DNA from: Scatophagus argus
Taxonomy: Eukaryota > Chordata > Actinopteri > Scatophagidae
Reading direction: 5' to 3'
NCBI RefSeq assembly: GCF_020382885.2
Contig: NC_058503.1
Location: forward strand, 23,676,535 to 23,740,534
DNA: 64,000 nucleotides
The position numbers and the translations under genes are program-made. Within the stretch, counting starts at the first letter, position 1; each line of letters opens with the position of its first letter. Shown here piece by piece: positions 33,601-60,586 of this stretch. The notes under the pieces were generated by a model. It saw nothing but the letters and a program-made list of their open reading frames with translations, ran no database searches and was not told the DNA's origin.

Positions 33601-36600
33601 AATATAAAAGGTCCAGTTGTTTTACACAAATAATGCCATTTACATAAATGAAAAGAGAATACACATAGTGTGTATTTATTCCTTGGATCAGGTTTTTATT
33701 GGACATATTGAATTGTGCACAGCAATGGCTGGACGTGTTTTAACCGTTTACTTTGTGTGAATAATGAAAAGCTCAACTGAGTGTACCTCAGTGTGAAGTG
33801 AGAGCTTGAATGTGTTCTTCCTGCAGATGAGGCTGACTCTGATATCACTGATGGGATCTACCTGGGTAAGTTCACCCACTCATTCCCACACACAGATATT
33901 CCTGAAGGAGCAGAAGAAGAACTGAAGGCGTTACGAGTCAATCAAATGTGCCGTTCGCTCTCAGCTGGTTTCCGTCGAAGTTTCCGTCTGTGGAGGAGGA
34001 CGTCCTACAGGAGGAGACGACAGTCCTGCACCTCCTGCTCTCCCAGCAGCAACAGTCTGTCCACCCCCTACGAGGAGGTGGCTTTGTACCAGCGCCCCCC
34101 GCAGGAGAACCACCGCCTCATCATCCTCGTCGGTGAGAGGGGAATGTTGGGCTCTGAAATCCCTCACTCGGTGTATAAATGTTGGTATTTGTTTATTTCT
34201 CTCTGCAAGCATGGAGAAATGTGTGTGTTTGAGAGAATTCATTCGGTTTAAAATGCTGTGTTGTGTTGTTTCAGTGAAATTTAAATCAAAATCTTTCAGA
34301 CTGAATCAGTATTAAACAGCATTTTATCAAAGTTCAGCTCGAACGTGTTGCCTCCACGTCACCTCTCACTCCGATCAGGTCAGGTATTAGCATGCTAACG
34401 TTAGCTTTGCGTGTCGGTTCAGTTAGCTAAACAAGAGCCGCAGCTGCAGTTAGTGGCTGTAAACGCTCAGTAGCATCCGATCTGCACATGTGAACCAGTT
34501 TGTGAGCTGCAGCCTGTTTTCATTCAGTGGCCATAAAGCTAAACTAAACAGTGACGTTAGCACGAGGCTAAGATTGAACTGTTGAACAGATGCTGCAACT
34601 GACTGCTGAACTTCAGGACAATCAAAGTATTTTTTAAGCTCTTCTAAGTAAAGTAAAGTAAAGTAAAGTGACATATTTTGTCATTGGAGGGAACTCACTC
34701 CAACGAAATTTGTTCTCTGCATTTAACCCACCCAAGTGACGTGCACACACACACAGCAAACCCGGGGCAGTGGGCGACCGCGTGCAGCGCCCGGGGAGCA
34801 GTGGGGGTTAGGTACCTTGCTCAAGGGTACCTCAGCCATGGACACCGGTACGGGGAATCGAACCAGCGATCCACCGGTTACGGGTCCGACACCCTAACCG
34901 CTGATCCACGACTGCCCGATAATGATATCTTTACTTTATTTTGCATTTATTGTACTCTGTACAAGTTTTACAAGGAGCTCATTTCTCTTGAACAGAACTG
35001 CACTGTTCTAGTCAGGCTACTGATTCAAACCAACCCCACAAGCTCTGCACAAACACCCTCTGAAGGTCTTGAAACCTGAGCTACTGACTGAGCCATGGTG
35101 CATGATGGGATTTTCTCACCTGAGTTTGTTTTCCCTTTTGGTCAGGCGCTTCAGGAGTCGGAGTTAATGAACTGAGGAAAAGGCTCATCAAACTGAACCC
35201 TTCGACCTTCCAGGGACCCGTACCTCGTATGTGACCTCCACACGCTCGTCTGAAGCACCTCCACGTCGCTTCAGAGTACATTTGTGCTTTACGTTGAGTG
35301 TTGGAGCAACAAGAAACATATTTACATAACACACTGATCATAATACTTTTTTGGGGGGGACTTCCTGTCTGCACAGGAAGTGGAACTGTGTCTCATGTAT
35401 TCCTTGATCACCTCGTGTTTTCATTTGATAAAATATCAAGAAGTTTAACATCCAGCATGAGGAATCTGATTTAACCTTCACGTGATCAGTGAATGATTAC
35501 ATGTTGGTTCTCATTGGCTGTCACCCTGTTCCTCCAGACACCACTCGTCCAATCAGAGGAGGGGAGCAGACAGGAAGAGAGTACCACTTTGTCACCAAAG
35601 AGCTGTTTGAGTACATGGTGTGTAACCACAGGTGGGCTCAGACTGTAACTGTGACCATATTAATCATCTCTGTGGTTCTTTTATTCATGTCCTTCATCAG
35701 ATTGATGATGATGATGACGATGATGATGATGATGTATTTGCAGCCTTGTGTGTCCATGTGTGTTCAGGTTTGTGGAGTATGGGGAGCATAAGGGCCACCT
35801 GTTCGGGACCAGCACTGATGCCATTGATGAGGTGCTCAGACGAGGACGCATGTGCATCATCGATGTTGAACCACATGTGAGTTTCGTCCAGACGTCAGTT
35901 GTCACGAACACAAACCAGGGACGGTTTTCCTTTTCTGGCAAATCAATAAAAGGAGCAAAGGAAGTTCACGGAACAGCGAGTCTTCATTTTTCCTTCTGCG
36001 TGTGATGAATGAAGAGAGGCAGTCAGGTGACACCCAAGTAAAAGCAAACATATCAAAATAAAAGCCCAGAGGGAAGAGCGTTCACCCTGTGCACGGCGAG
36101 CACAAACCCGACTGGCTGTGGAAACTCTTCTAGTAGTAAAAGTGCTTTTGTTGGAGACTATTTTTAGCCGTGGATTAATCCAGTAATCCTGTTGCTTTAA
36201 TTGTCAGAGCATCCAGACCCTGCGGACAGGGAAACTGAAGCCCTACGTGATCTTCATCAAAGCCCCCAGTCCAGAGAGGCTGAGACAAACACGGAGAGAC
36301 GCCCGAATCATCACCAACTACACAGTCAACAGACCTTTCACAGTAAGAGCACCGACGCTGTTAAAGCTATGCAGGATCAAGGTCCGACAGTACACCAGAG
36401 TATTTAGAAAACCTTCAGGGTGTGATTTTTAATCCCTGTAGCTGTAGTTTACAAATACACAGCGACTGTGGAGGAAGAGTTTCAGCTCACTGACTGAGTT
36501 AAACCAATCACAGCAGCAAACTGATCAGGAGACGCCACATTGAGGTGAAGTGTTGTAATACACAACAAGACCACCAGAGGGCAGCAACAGGAGATGGGAT

Positions 36601-37152
36601 TTTCTCATGTTCTTATGTGTGTTTGACCAACATTTCACTGACTGCATGGAGATGCTGGTGGTCATAGTGAGCCAGCCAGCACACACAAAGTATATAAGTA
36701 CTGAAACCCAACACAACTCATCAAAGTGGGCTCATAACCACACAATAATGTCAAATGTGCCACACTGACTTCAGCTTTTAGTCGTTATGTACAGTAAACT
36801 CACCGAACTGCTTGGAAGTTTTGAACATATCGAAGCAGTTCACACATCAGTTCAACAAGTATCACATAACAGCACAAGTGCAGCAAGACTCAGACAGAAG
36901 GGAAGCAGGAAGAGACTGCATGCATACGCTCAGGGTGAAAGCTTCGGCCTCACGTTTCTCCTGCAGGAGGACGACTTTGTGGAGCTGGAGGAGGCGTCCC
37001 GGCTGATGGAGGCGAAGTACAAACACTTTTTTGATCGAGTGCTGGTGAACGACGACCTGCAGGACGCCTGCATGCAGCTCTGCTCCATCATCCAGGAGGC
37101 TCAGGACGAACCACAGTGGATACCCGTCAGCTGGAGCCGCATGCAGGAGTAA
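25892..37152 (+). CDS. mpp4: MAGUK p55 subfamily member 4 (retinal scaffold)
   Basis: Membrane-associated guanylate kinase scaffold that in vertebrates organises protein complexes at photoreceptor synapses. Exons read: 25876-25913 (ATG 25892, Kozak GCCACC), 26240-26361, 26446-26523, 27240-27323, 27402-27533, 30440-30521, 30638-30723, 30920-30994, 31447-31643, 32057-32093, a doubtful 32534-32551, 32636-32675, 32757-32777, 33827-33865, 33965-34132, 35146-35226, 35538-35631, 35768-35876, 36208-36342, 36967-37152. Phases agree; about 595-601 residues (human about 637). Domains: two L27 (about 8-120; [14 protein letters not shown]), PDZ (about 133-215; [15 protein letters not shown]), SH3 (about 228-293; MVDYCPL, WWQARK), basic hinge ([12 protein letters not shown]) and guanylate-kinase-like domain (about 395-595; [10 protein letters not shown] lacks the P-loop lysine; [12 protein letters not shown]). 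[20 protein letters not shown] and [13 protein letters not shown] favour MPP4 over MPP3/MPP7. Small hinge exons are least certain. Confidence 0.92.
27939..28274 (+). CDS. Candidate exon A of an unrecognised gene inside mpp4 intron 5
   Basis: Open frame with no stop from about 27939 to a clean donor (AATG/gtaaga) at 28274. It is rich in arginine ([19 protein letters not shown]) and ends [10 protein letters not shown]. The phase at its donor (1) matches the acceptor of the large downstream exon at 28753. GC content is higher than in the surrounding intron. Its true 5' boundary and any start codon are not clear; a second frame is also open here, so the reading is tentative. Confidence 0.33.
28753..29753 (+). 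CDS. Unrecognised protein-coding exon nested in mpp4 intron 5
   Basis: A 333-codon open frame follows an acceptor (cattttcag) and ends at a stop at 29753. Regions in order: tyrosine/proline-rich start ([14 protein letters not shown]), a serine/threonine-rich stretch, a predicted amphipathic helix of about 55 residues ([33 protein letters not shown]) that looks like coiled coil, proline-rich [14 protein letters not shown], a serine run encoded by TCC/TCT/TCG repeats, and a lysine-rich C-terminus (TKKKKNK). Codon use and GC content look coding, and the reverse strand offers nothing better. It lies between mpp4 exons encoding the two halves of the PDZ domain, so it cannot be part of the normal mpp4 message. 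I do not recognise the family. Confidence 0.55.
32838..33390. repeat. 39-bp VNTR in an mpp4 intron
   Basis: About 14 tandem units of 39 bp in the intron between the small exons at 32757 and 33827. Each unit contains GAGGGGTCGGGGCCC and alternates CTGCAG or CTCCAG. The length is 13 codons, so the plus strand stays open as [13 protein letters not shown] repeats and the minus strand also stays open. There is no splice-site or conservation evidence that it is translated. Confidence 0.95.
34646..34918 (-). mobile_element. tRNA-derived SINE, copy B
   Basis: Complete-looking minus-strand SINE in an mpp4 intron (34133-35145). On the minus strand it starts GGGCAGTCGTGGATCAGCGG (tRNA-like with A box), has the B box GGTTCGATTCC, a core shared with copies A and C, and ends with an AAGT-type tail (AAGTA repeats at 34647 on plus). 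Confidence 0.88.
36440..36517 (+). repeat. 78-bp direct repeat, copy 1 (last mpp4 intron)
   Basis: Identical by eye to 37236-37313. Begins AGCTGTAGTTTACAAATAC and ends AACCAATCACAGCAGC. Confidence 0.92.
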
Positions 37153-38141
37153 AGGACGAGGGGGAGGAGGGGGAGGAGGGGGAGGACGCTGAGCAGAAGG
37201 AACAGAGAGAGGACAGACAAGTCCTGCGTATGTTCAGCTGTAGTTTACAAATACACAGCGACTGTGGAGGAAGAGTTTCAGCTCACTGACTGAGTTAAAC
37301 CAATCACAGCAGCTTTTATTTACTGTCGCTGTTGGCAGAACGACAGGCTCAGTAACTAAAACCTATTTAGCTTAAATACCAAATCCAAGGCTTAAAGAAC
37401 CGGCACTGACAAGCAGCTGATCAAACCTTTCCTTTGGTCTCATGCTGACTCAGCGTTTTCTGTTCAGATCTGCACTTTAAAGTCGCAGTCCTTGGATTTT
37501 CATGAAATCAAACCTTGTCTTGATACGTTTTATGGTTTGGTTTGTAAGATGCACCGAATGTATTTACATTCTGTAAGCAGATGAATCCAGCTGGTCGACT
37601 GGCTCTGCTCCTGCAAGGTCTTCACTTCATTTCATTCAGCACTTTGCTCAGGAAGTCCTGCAGGTCTGGCTCTAACCATAGTTATCAGTGCCATTAAAAT
37701 GAAAATGACAATATATAAAACAAACCATTAGTTCCGCCTGAACAGACAGCCGCTCCAACAATAAATGGAGACAAAAAGATGGACAGTAAAAGTCATCAGT
37801 TTCACTTTTCTGCCACAAGGGGTCAGTCAATCAAAGCAAAACAGACAGTTTGGTGATGGGATGGGGTGATGGATCATGGGAGTGCTGAGGATGGCTCTGG
37901 CAGATGGGGTGCACTTTTAAAGTTTTATTCACATAACGTGTAGTCGTGACTTCCTTCCTGCCTCTGACTCTGCTGGAAGTTACAGCGACAGGAAGTGCAA
38001 CAACGTGTCATCGTTTCCACACATTTTAATGCAGAAATGTTGCAGAACGTTTGCTCAAACTCACTCTGAGTGGCAGACAAACAACCGAACACTAAAATCT
38101 GAGCAGCTGTTGAAGCTGAAATTCCACTTCGACACACACAA

Positions 38142-38173
<32 letters not shown>

Positions 38174-38260
38174 ACACACACTGATCTTCACATGCTTGTT
38201 TTATATGAATGAGAGTGAACATATTTGTTCATATTTGTGCTAATAAAGATGTTGACGGAC
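37153..38260 (+). other. mpp4 3' untranslated region and downstream
   Basis: Candidate poly(A) signals AATAAA lie at 37760-37765 and 38242-38247. It contains the second 78-bp repeat copy (37236-37313) and a CA microsatellite (about 38132-38180). The end of the transcript cannot be fixed from sequence. Confidence 0.45.
37236..37313 (+). repeat. 78-bp direct repeat, copy 2 (mpp4 3' UTR)
   Basis: Second copy, 796 bp after the first. The two copies bracket the last coding exon of mpp4. Confidence 0.92.
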
Positions 38261-40168
38261 TCGTGTGGGTGCAGGTGTCTTCTTGCCGTCCGTCCTCCTC
38301 CTCCCTGGGCTGGACAGGCTAATCCTGTGCAGGACAGATGCAGCTCAGCAGATTTAGCAGCACAGGATTAGAGTCTGGTCTTCAGGCAGCAGTGAGAGGC
38401 GGTCAGTGGGACAGAGGGGACAGAGAGGACAGAGGGGACACTCCCATCCTGTGTGACGTGTTGATGTCTCCCTTTTCAGGGGGAGGAGAAATTCAATAAA
38501 AGAGACGTGTAAAATATTTCATAACCACAATAAGAAAGGAGATGAGTGTGTGTGATGAGAATTAAATTAAAGAATCACACAACGTTTTTACAGTGTGTGT
38601 GTGTGTGTGTGTGTTGTTGTTGTTGCTCTAATAGGATTCAGTGTGTTGACCTGCTTTCTGAAGGTTTTACCTTTGACCTCACACACACACACACACACAC
38701 ACACAGCATGAGATCAGAGCTCAGTGGTAACTAAAGTACTAAAGTACTGCTTTAATTCTGTTCATAACACTGCAAACATGAAAGGTGTCAGATGGGAATG
38801 TTGTACTTTTTACTCCACTGCAGTACATTTAGAATAAATGAGTACTTGAACTTCTGATACTCTCAGTACAATCTGCTGCTAACTCCTGTGTACTCTGACT
38901 GGTGACAGTATTACTGCTTTACCTCCCAGAGCTGGCTGTCCTGAACTAATCAAAGCTAATCAAAGATAATCAAAGTTAAACTGCATCGATACGTGTTGAT
39001 ATGTTCTGATGTGAACTGAACCGGACGTGTTGAAGCATGTGGAGGAATTAAAGCAGCCTGCACTGCCAGCAGGTGACATCAGAGCTGATCAGCCAATAGG
39101 CTCGCAGAGGCTGCCAGGGCTCAGCACACGAGCCACCTGCCACTGTAAACCGGGTCTTCGTGATCCTCCTCGGCTTCTCCTTTCTGCTTCACCTCCTCAC
39201 TCTGGACTCAGCAGTCGTCTTAAACTCAAATCGAGGACGGAGGACAGAAGGGGGTGAGGACGAGGGTGAGTTTTCACACGGAGGAGGTGGATGTCTGTAG
39301 TGTGTAGAAGAGTTTTATCGTGTTTATGTGCAGCTAACAAACAACAAATCTGTTAACGCTGTGACGCGTGACTGCGAGCCAAACGTCGTTATCAAGTGAC
39401 AGAAAAAATGCACAACTAAATGCTGGTGCTGAGGCAGGTGGAGGCAGGTGGAGGCAGGTGGAGCACGACTGAATGGAGGGGAGCGCTCACATGATTGGAC
39501 GATGGATGGAACATCCAATCAACAATCCAGACTTTTTAGTTTCGCGCTGCACTTTCTGTACAACGTCAGCAGCTCTGCGCTGATCAGTTCTCAGACAGGA
39601 AGTGGGAAGCTGGTGGCTCCATCTGAAGACCTCCTGCAGCGCCGCTCTCATCACGTGTGGTCACTTTGTGTGGTCGCTCAGCTGCCACACTCTGGGACTC
39701 GTCCTCCACCTCCTGCGGACAGCACTGATCACACCTCTGTCAGCTGATTTACACCTGGGCAAACAGGCCTCAGGAGAAACCTGAAGAAGCTGGAGGCGAG
39801 TTCACAAAGAACTCAGATGTTCGCCTCAGATGTTCCTGCCACCAACCGCTAACTCAGCGCCTCTTTCAGTGTTTGGTACATTAACGTCCCTCTCAGCGTT
39901 GGTGTTCTGACGTCCTGCAGCTGGATGAATCCTCCTCAGAGAACCTTTCAGATGAGTCTTTGGTTTTTGGTGTGTTTCCTGACACTTTGTTCCACTTCCT
40001 GTCCTCAAAGCTCAGCCTAATCCAGTTATCTCAAACAGGCATCGCCTCCCGGCCGCTCAGATCCTCGTTAGTGTTAATTACCTGACCTCAATAAAAACCT
40101 CCACTGCCCGCTGAAAGATCCTGGTAACTGACTTTATTCACATGATGTCCATTTTGATCCTCTTACAG
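38261..40168. other. Intergenic mpp4-tmem237, including the tmem237 5' region
   Basis: CT/GT and CA microsatellites near 38593-38615 and 38680-38705. The acceptor at 40168 shows that tmem237 has an upstream exon, possibly ending near 39253 ('agaagggg/gtgagg'), but no conserved coding sequence is visible there. Confidence 0.35.
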
Positions 40169-40174
40169 AGAAAC

Positions 40175-42187
40175 ATGCCAACCGTCAAGAGCAAGAAGAA
40201 GAAGCCGAAGAAGGAGGTCCATGATGGAGAGGAGCAGGGAGACGGTAAGAGGAGGCAGACCTGCTGCTCCACCCGACATCCTCTTCTCTCATGGTCCACT
40301 TTACCCAACTCTGTGATGTTCTCCTACAGCTGGTCTGGAGGTGGAGATGGAGGAAGTGACCAGTAGGAGCCCCAGCAGAGACCCTTTGACCCCAGAGCCA
40401 CAGGATCCAGCACCACAGAAGAAGAAGAAAAAGAAGCGGACGCCAACCATGGGTAGCACAGCTGCACCGATGGTCTTTCATGCTGCCTTTTACACCAAAG
40501 CCAGAGCCGGGAACACACCTGACTTTAATGTTCGGCGAGCGGCAGGAGGACGAGCCGAGAATCAAATTAACACAGCAAAATGATGAGCTCTCAGAACCAA
40601 ATTCAGCTTGTTCAGGAACACTTTGAGTTTGACATGTTCGTCAACACAGAGTTTCTACAACAATTTAAATCTTGATAAAAAGAATTTAGATGTTATGGAG
40701 ACGGAGAGCCTTTGTCAGCCAAACCATCACAGTTCCCACCCACTGAGAGCATATAAAGGTGGACATCACCTGTACAGAGACGTGTCGGCCATCTTTTTCA
40801 CGTCAGCGGTCACACAGGTGCAGGTGTTAGGTGTAGTTCTGACCTCTGAGACACTAATCTTCATCTGGAAAGCTTTCATGTCATCTTCTGCTCTGTCAGA
40901 TCAGGACACAGAACATGTCGACATGCCAAACGGCAACATGGACGAGACCGGCATGGACGGACAGGAAGTGGCCGTTGCCGTTACCAGAAAGACCAGAAAG
41001 AAGCGGTGAGTCTTTTCACGGTTCATCCTGAGGGCAACGTGACCGAGTCCATCCGGTGTCCACACAGTGTGGACGTCTAAGTCCTTTGACAAAATCTCTG
41101 CAGGAAGGCGAAGGCGACGGAGCACTACAGCAACGAGCTGGGAGCCGAGGACGACGACATCATCACAGACGCCCAGTCCCCCATCCCCCAGACTTCCCTG
41201 TTCTCCGCCCCCCACGGCCACAGCCAGCCGGTTGGAAAAGTCTTTGTGGAGAGGAACCGTGAGTGTGAAATCTGACCCCTGATCAGCAAAACCACAACCT
41301 GAGCTGTGAGGCAACGTCGTGACAGTGAGATAAAGATCTGATCTGTGTGTGTGTGTGTGTGTGCAGGGCGTTTCCAGGCAGAGCGAGTCGATCAGCTCCG
41401 ACACTCGGAGCTGATGGATGACTACATGGACCTCAGACAGATCTGGACCACCAGAGACGTTGCTATGAGGGTCCACAGCGGCTTCAGGTCACACACATTA
41501 CACACACTCTCATACACACACACCTGTGTTTACCTGCATAGAACTATTTTCTCTCTGTATCAGCACACAGGAAGAAAGGTGCACCCCCTGGTGGAGGCTC
41601 GAGCTCGTCACAGGGCGGGATGCAGCTGTGATGTTAGCCATCTTAGTTAGCTTGGTTAGCATAGTTAGCCAGATTATTTTGGAATTTTTTTGGATTATCC
41701 TGAGGAACAGGATCATGATGTCTGGACATGGACATCAGTGCTGAGTGTCATCTAGTTCCATTAGAAGGCAGACGTCTCCACAGCTGATATCTCACACCAA
41801 AAGTGTCTGGACGCACTGCAGATAGGGGGTGAAATGTCCCTTTAAATGGCACTTTGTCCTCTTCATGTGTTTGGAAGTTTTGTCCAGTTGTTTGCTTAAG
41901 GTGCTCGGCCAATCAGAAGCCAGTATTTTTCCTGCTCACAGTGTAGCGTTGGCTAACTTGTCGTCCTGTGGTGTGTTCGCGGCCGACCCCTCTGCAGGGT
42001 GATCGGGCTCTTCTCTCACGGCTTCCTGGCGGGCTACGCCGTGTGGAACATCATCGTCGTGTACGTGTTGGCAGGTGACCAGATGACCACGCTGCCCAAC
42101 CTGCTGCAGCAGTATCACCTGCTGGCCTATCCAGCTCAGTCTCTGCTCTACCTGCTGCTGGCCATCAGCACCGTGTCTGCGTTCGAC

Positions 42188-42231
<44 letters not shown>

Positions 42232-43982
42232 GCGTGTGCTCGTTAAACATGTAAAACAGCGCAGTGAACCGTGGGAGAAAAGTGGCTTTGTGTTACCTGC
42301 AGGGTGAACCTGGCCAAGGCCTCCATGGCCCTGAGAGGCTTCCTGACGCTGGATCCTGCTGCTCTGGCGTCTTTCTGTGAGTGAGACAGAGCGTCCCGGG
42401 TGGGTGAACACGTGTCTCACGTGTCTGCTGTGTGTGACCTCTTCTCTCTGCTTTCAGTGTATTTCATAGCCCTGATCCTGTCCCTCAGCCAGCAAATGAC
42501 CAGCGATCGCATCAACCTGTACCCCACGGCCAACGAGACTCTGTGGTGAGAACTCGTCTTCTGCTGTCTCTGTAGACTCTGTGCAGACGTCTGCGTCCTC
42601 AGGACACGTCTGCGCATGTGAGGATGGCAGTCACATCAGTTAAGAATCCGCCAGCTGTTGTCCGCTGCCATCTTCAAATGAAAGGATAAACACTTATGAC
42701 ATTTGCCCGACAGGAAAGGCAAAATAATTTAAGGTTATCACCACAACGTTTTTCTTCTGTCGCTGAGACACATGTAGGCCGGTCTTGGCGTCTTTCCCCC
42801 CGTGTGACCCGGACCCCCCTGATTCGGAGAATATTTTCTCTCTCGCCTCCTCCAGGCCTCCGGGCTCAGAGCAGCAGATCCTGCGGCCGTGGATCGTAGT
42901 GAACCTGGTGGTGGCGCTGTTGGTGGGCCTGGCGTGGGCTGTGGTCTCCACGCGGCCGGACGTCGATTACACAGAAGGTGAGTGGAGACGTCACGAGGTC
43001 AGTTAAGTCAGGGGGTTGAAGTGAGCTCAGATAACAATGATGAGCAGAGGGAAGCCTGCGCTGCTTTGTGATGTGCTTATAATGGGATCATTCAAAGTCA
43101 AAGTCAAAGTGTACTTTATTGTCAAAAATCTGTGTAACAGGGGTTAGCACAGAAAATTGAAATTTCGTTTGACCAGTCTCCAATGTGCAGTTAAAAACTA
43201 AACATGTAGGTAAGACAGTGACAATAATTACACACACACACCCATACACATACACCCAAACAAACACACACAGTGTGCAGGAAAAAGACAACATACTGAT
43301 ACAAACATGTACAATAAATACACACACACACACACACAGTCACAGCAGCAGAAGTACAGTCAATGGACATACAGGTATGTGCAGTAGAAATCATAGAAAT
43401 TCATCATTCAAAGTGCTTTACAAAGATTGTTTATTAAAAGAATCTCCGTTTATGGGATCAGTTCCCATTGACCTGCGACCCCGTAACAACAGCGAAGCTT
43501 CAGGACGTTTTACCGTGTGAAACATCAGAGCACAGCTGAGCAGAGTTAACTGTGTTTCAGGCTGGACCGCACAGATGCTGTCAGTGCTGCACTTCCTTAT
43601 TTCCATTTGATCCGTTTGTTTCTGCAGCTCTGGAGTTCACGGGTGTGCGTCACTGTTTCCCCGCAGTGTTGTAGAAAGTACCCACAAGTAATACTCCTGT
43701 CAAAGTACAGATACCCTGATAAAATATGACTTCAGTAACTGTGTCATTCTCAGTGCTGCCACCAGATGGCGCCAAAGTGAGGGCTGTTCAAACCCCACAG
43801 AGCGACAGTGAGGTTCGGGGTCAGGGTCCTGTCAGTGATGTGCATGTGTGTCACACCCTGAATACGCGAATGCAGTACCGTGCGTGTACACGATGTTTTT
43901 GTTTGTCTCTGCAGAGTTTTTGATGACGATGGAGGTGGAGGGATACCCGAGAGGAGACGAGACTCTGGATGTCCCTGCATGA
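40175..43982 (+). CDS. tmem237: Transmembrane protein 237, ciliary transition zone
   Basis: Tetraspan protein of the ciliary transition zone; human TMEM237 defects cause Joubert syndrome 14. Exons: 40169-40244 (ATG 40175), 40330-40452, 40900-41005, 41104-41258, 41367-41487, 41998-42189, 42303-42376, 42458-42545, 42856-42977, 43915-43982. All phases agree and give 372 residues (human about 408). The cytosolic N-terminal half is lysine-rich ([18 protein letters not shown]) with the conserved [16 protein letters not shown] and [10 protein letters not shown]. Four membrane segments follow at about 193-217 ([17 protein letters not shown]), 234-254, 275-294 ([18 protein letters not shown]) and 324-343 ([17 protein letters not shown]). 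The frame upstream of the ATG is open to the splice site, so a further N-terminal exon, as in the human protein, may be missing from this model. Poly(A) signal AATAAA at 44077-44082. Confidence 0.93.
43091..43390 (-). mobile_element. LINE 3' end in the last tmem237 intron
   Basis: 5'-truncated LINE on the minus strand. It is the reverse complement of the 3' end of the element at 47405-48745, including 'gtccattgactgtacttctg', 'ggtcaaacgaaatttcaatt' and the terminal 'gacaataaagtacactttga'. No reverse-transcriptase sequence is left. Confidence 0.88.
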
Positions 43983-44082
43983 GACTCAGCTGCTGAGTCA
44001 TCTTTTGTCTTCACTTCATGTATGTTTTTGTACAATGTGTTATCTAGTGCTTTGTTTACCTCACTGTGATTTTGTAAATAAA

Positions 44083-44230
44083 GATAAACAGTACATGTAC
44101 AGCAGAAGCTGTCAGTTGTTCGGAGTGTTACAGATTTTGACCACCGGGTGGCGCTGCCGCCATAAGAAATAACAACAGAAGAGAAGGGAGCGTTTGCTGT
44201 ATTTCACTTGCAGTCCATGTTTAAGGCTAC
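44083..44230. other. Short intergenic stretch after the tmem237 poly(A) signal
   Basis: Nothing further recognised before the SINE. Confidence 0.4.
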
Positions 44231-44499
44231 AGTAAAGATTAAAGATTAAAGATTAAAGTGACATATCTTGTCATTGGAGGGAACTCACTCCAACGAAATT
44301 TGTTCTCTGCATTTAACCCACCCAAGTGACGTGCACACACACACAGCAAACCCGGGGCAGTGGGCGACCGCGTGCAGCGCCCGGGGAGCAGTGGGGGTTA
44401 GGTACCTTGCTCAAGGGTACCTCAGCCATGGACACCGGGACGGGGAATCGAACCAGCGACCCACCGGTTACGGGTCCGACACCCTAACTGCTGATCCAG
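44231..44499 (-). mobile_element. tRNA-derived SINE, copy C
   Basis: Minus-strand SINE, full length like copy B, with B box GGTTCGATTCC and a GATTAAA-type tail at its left end. The short sequence AGTAAA on both sides (about 44231 and 44498) could be a target-site duplication. Confidence 0.87.

Positions 44500-60586
<16,087 letters not shown>

Noticed and set aside
34840-34918. tRNA gene on the minus strand
   Set aside because: A and B boxes are present, but the sequence continues into a repeat found in three other places; it is the head of a SINE.
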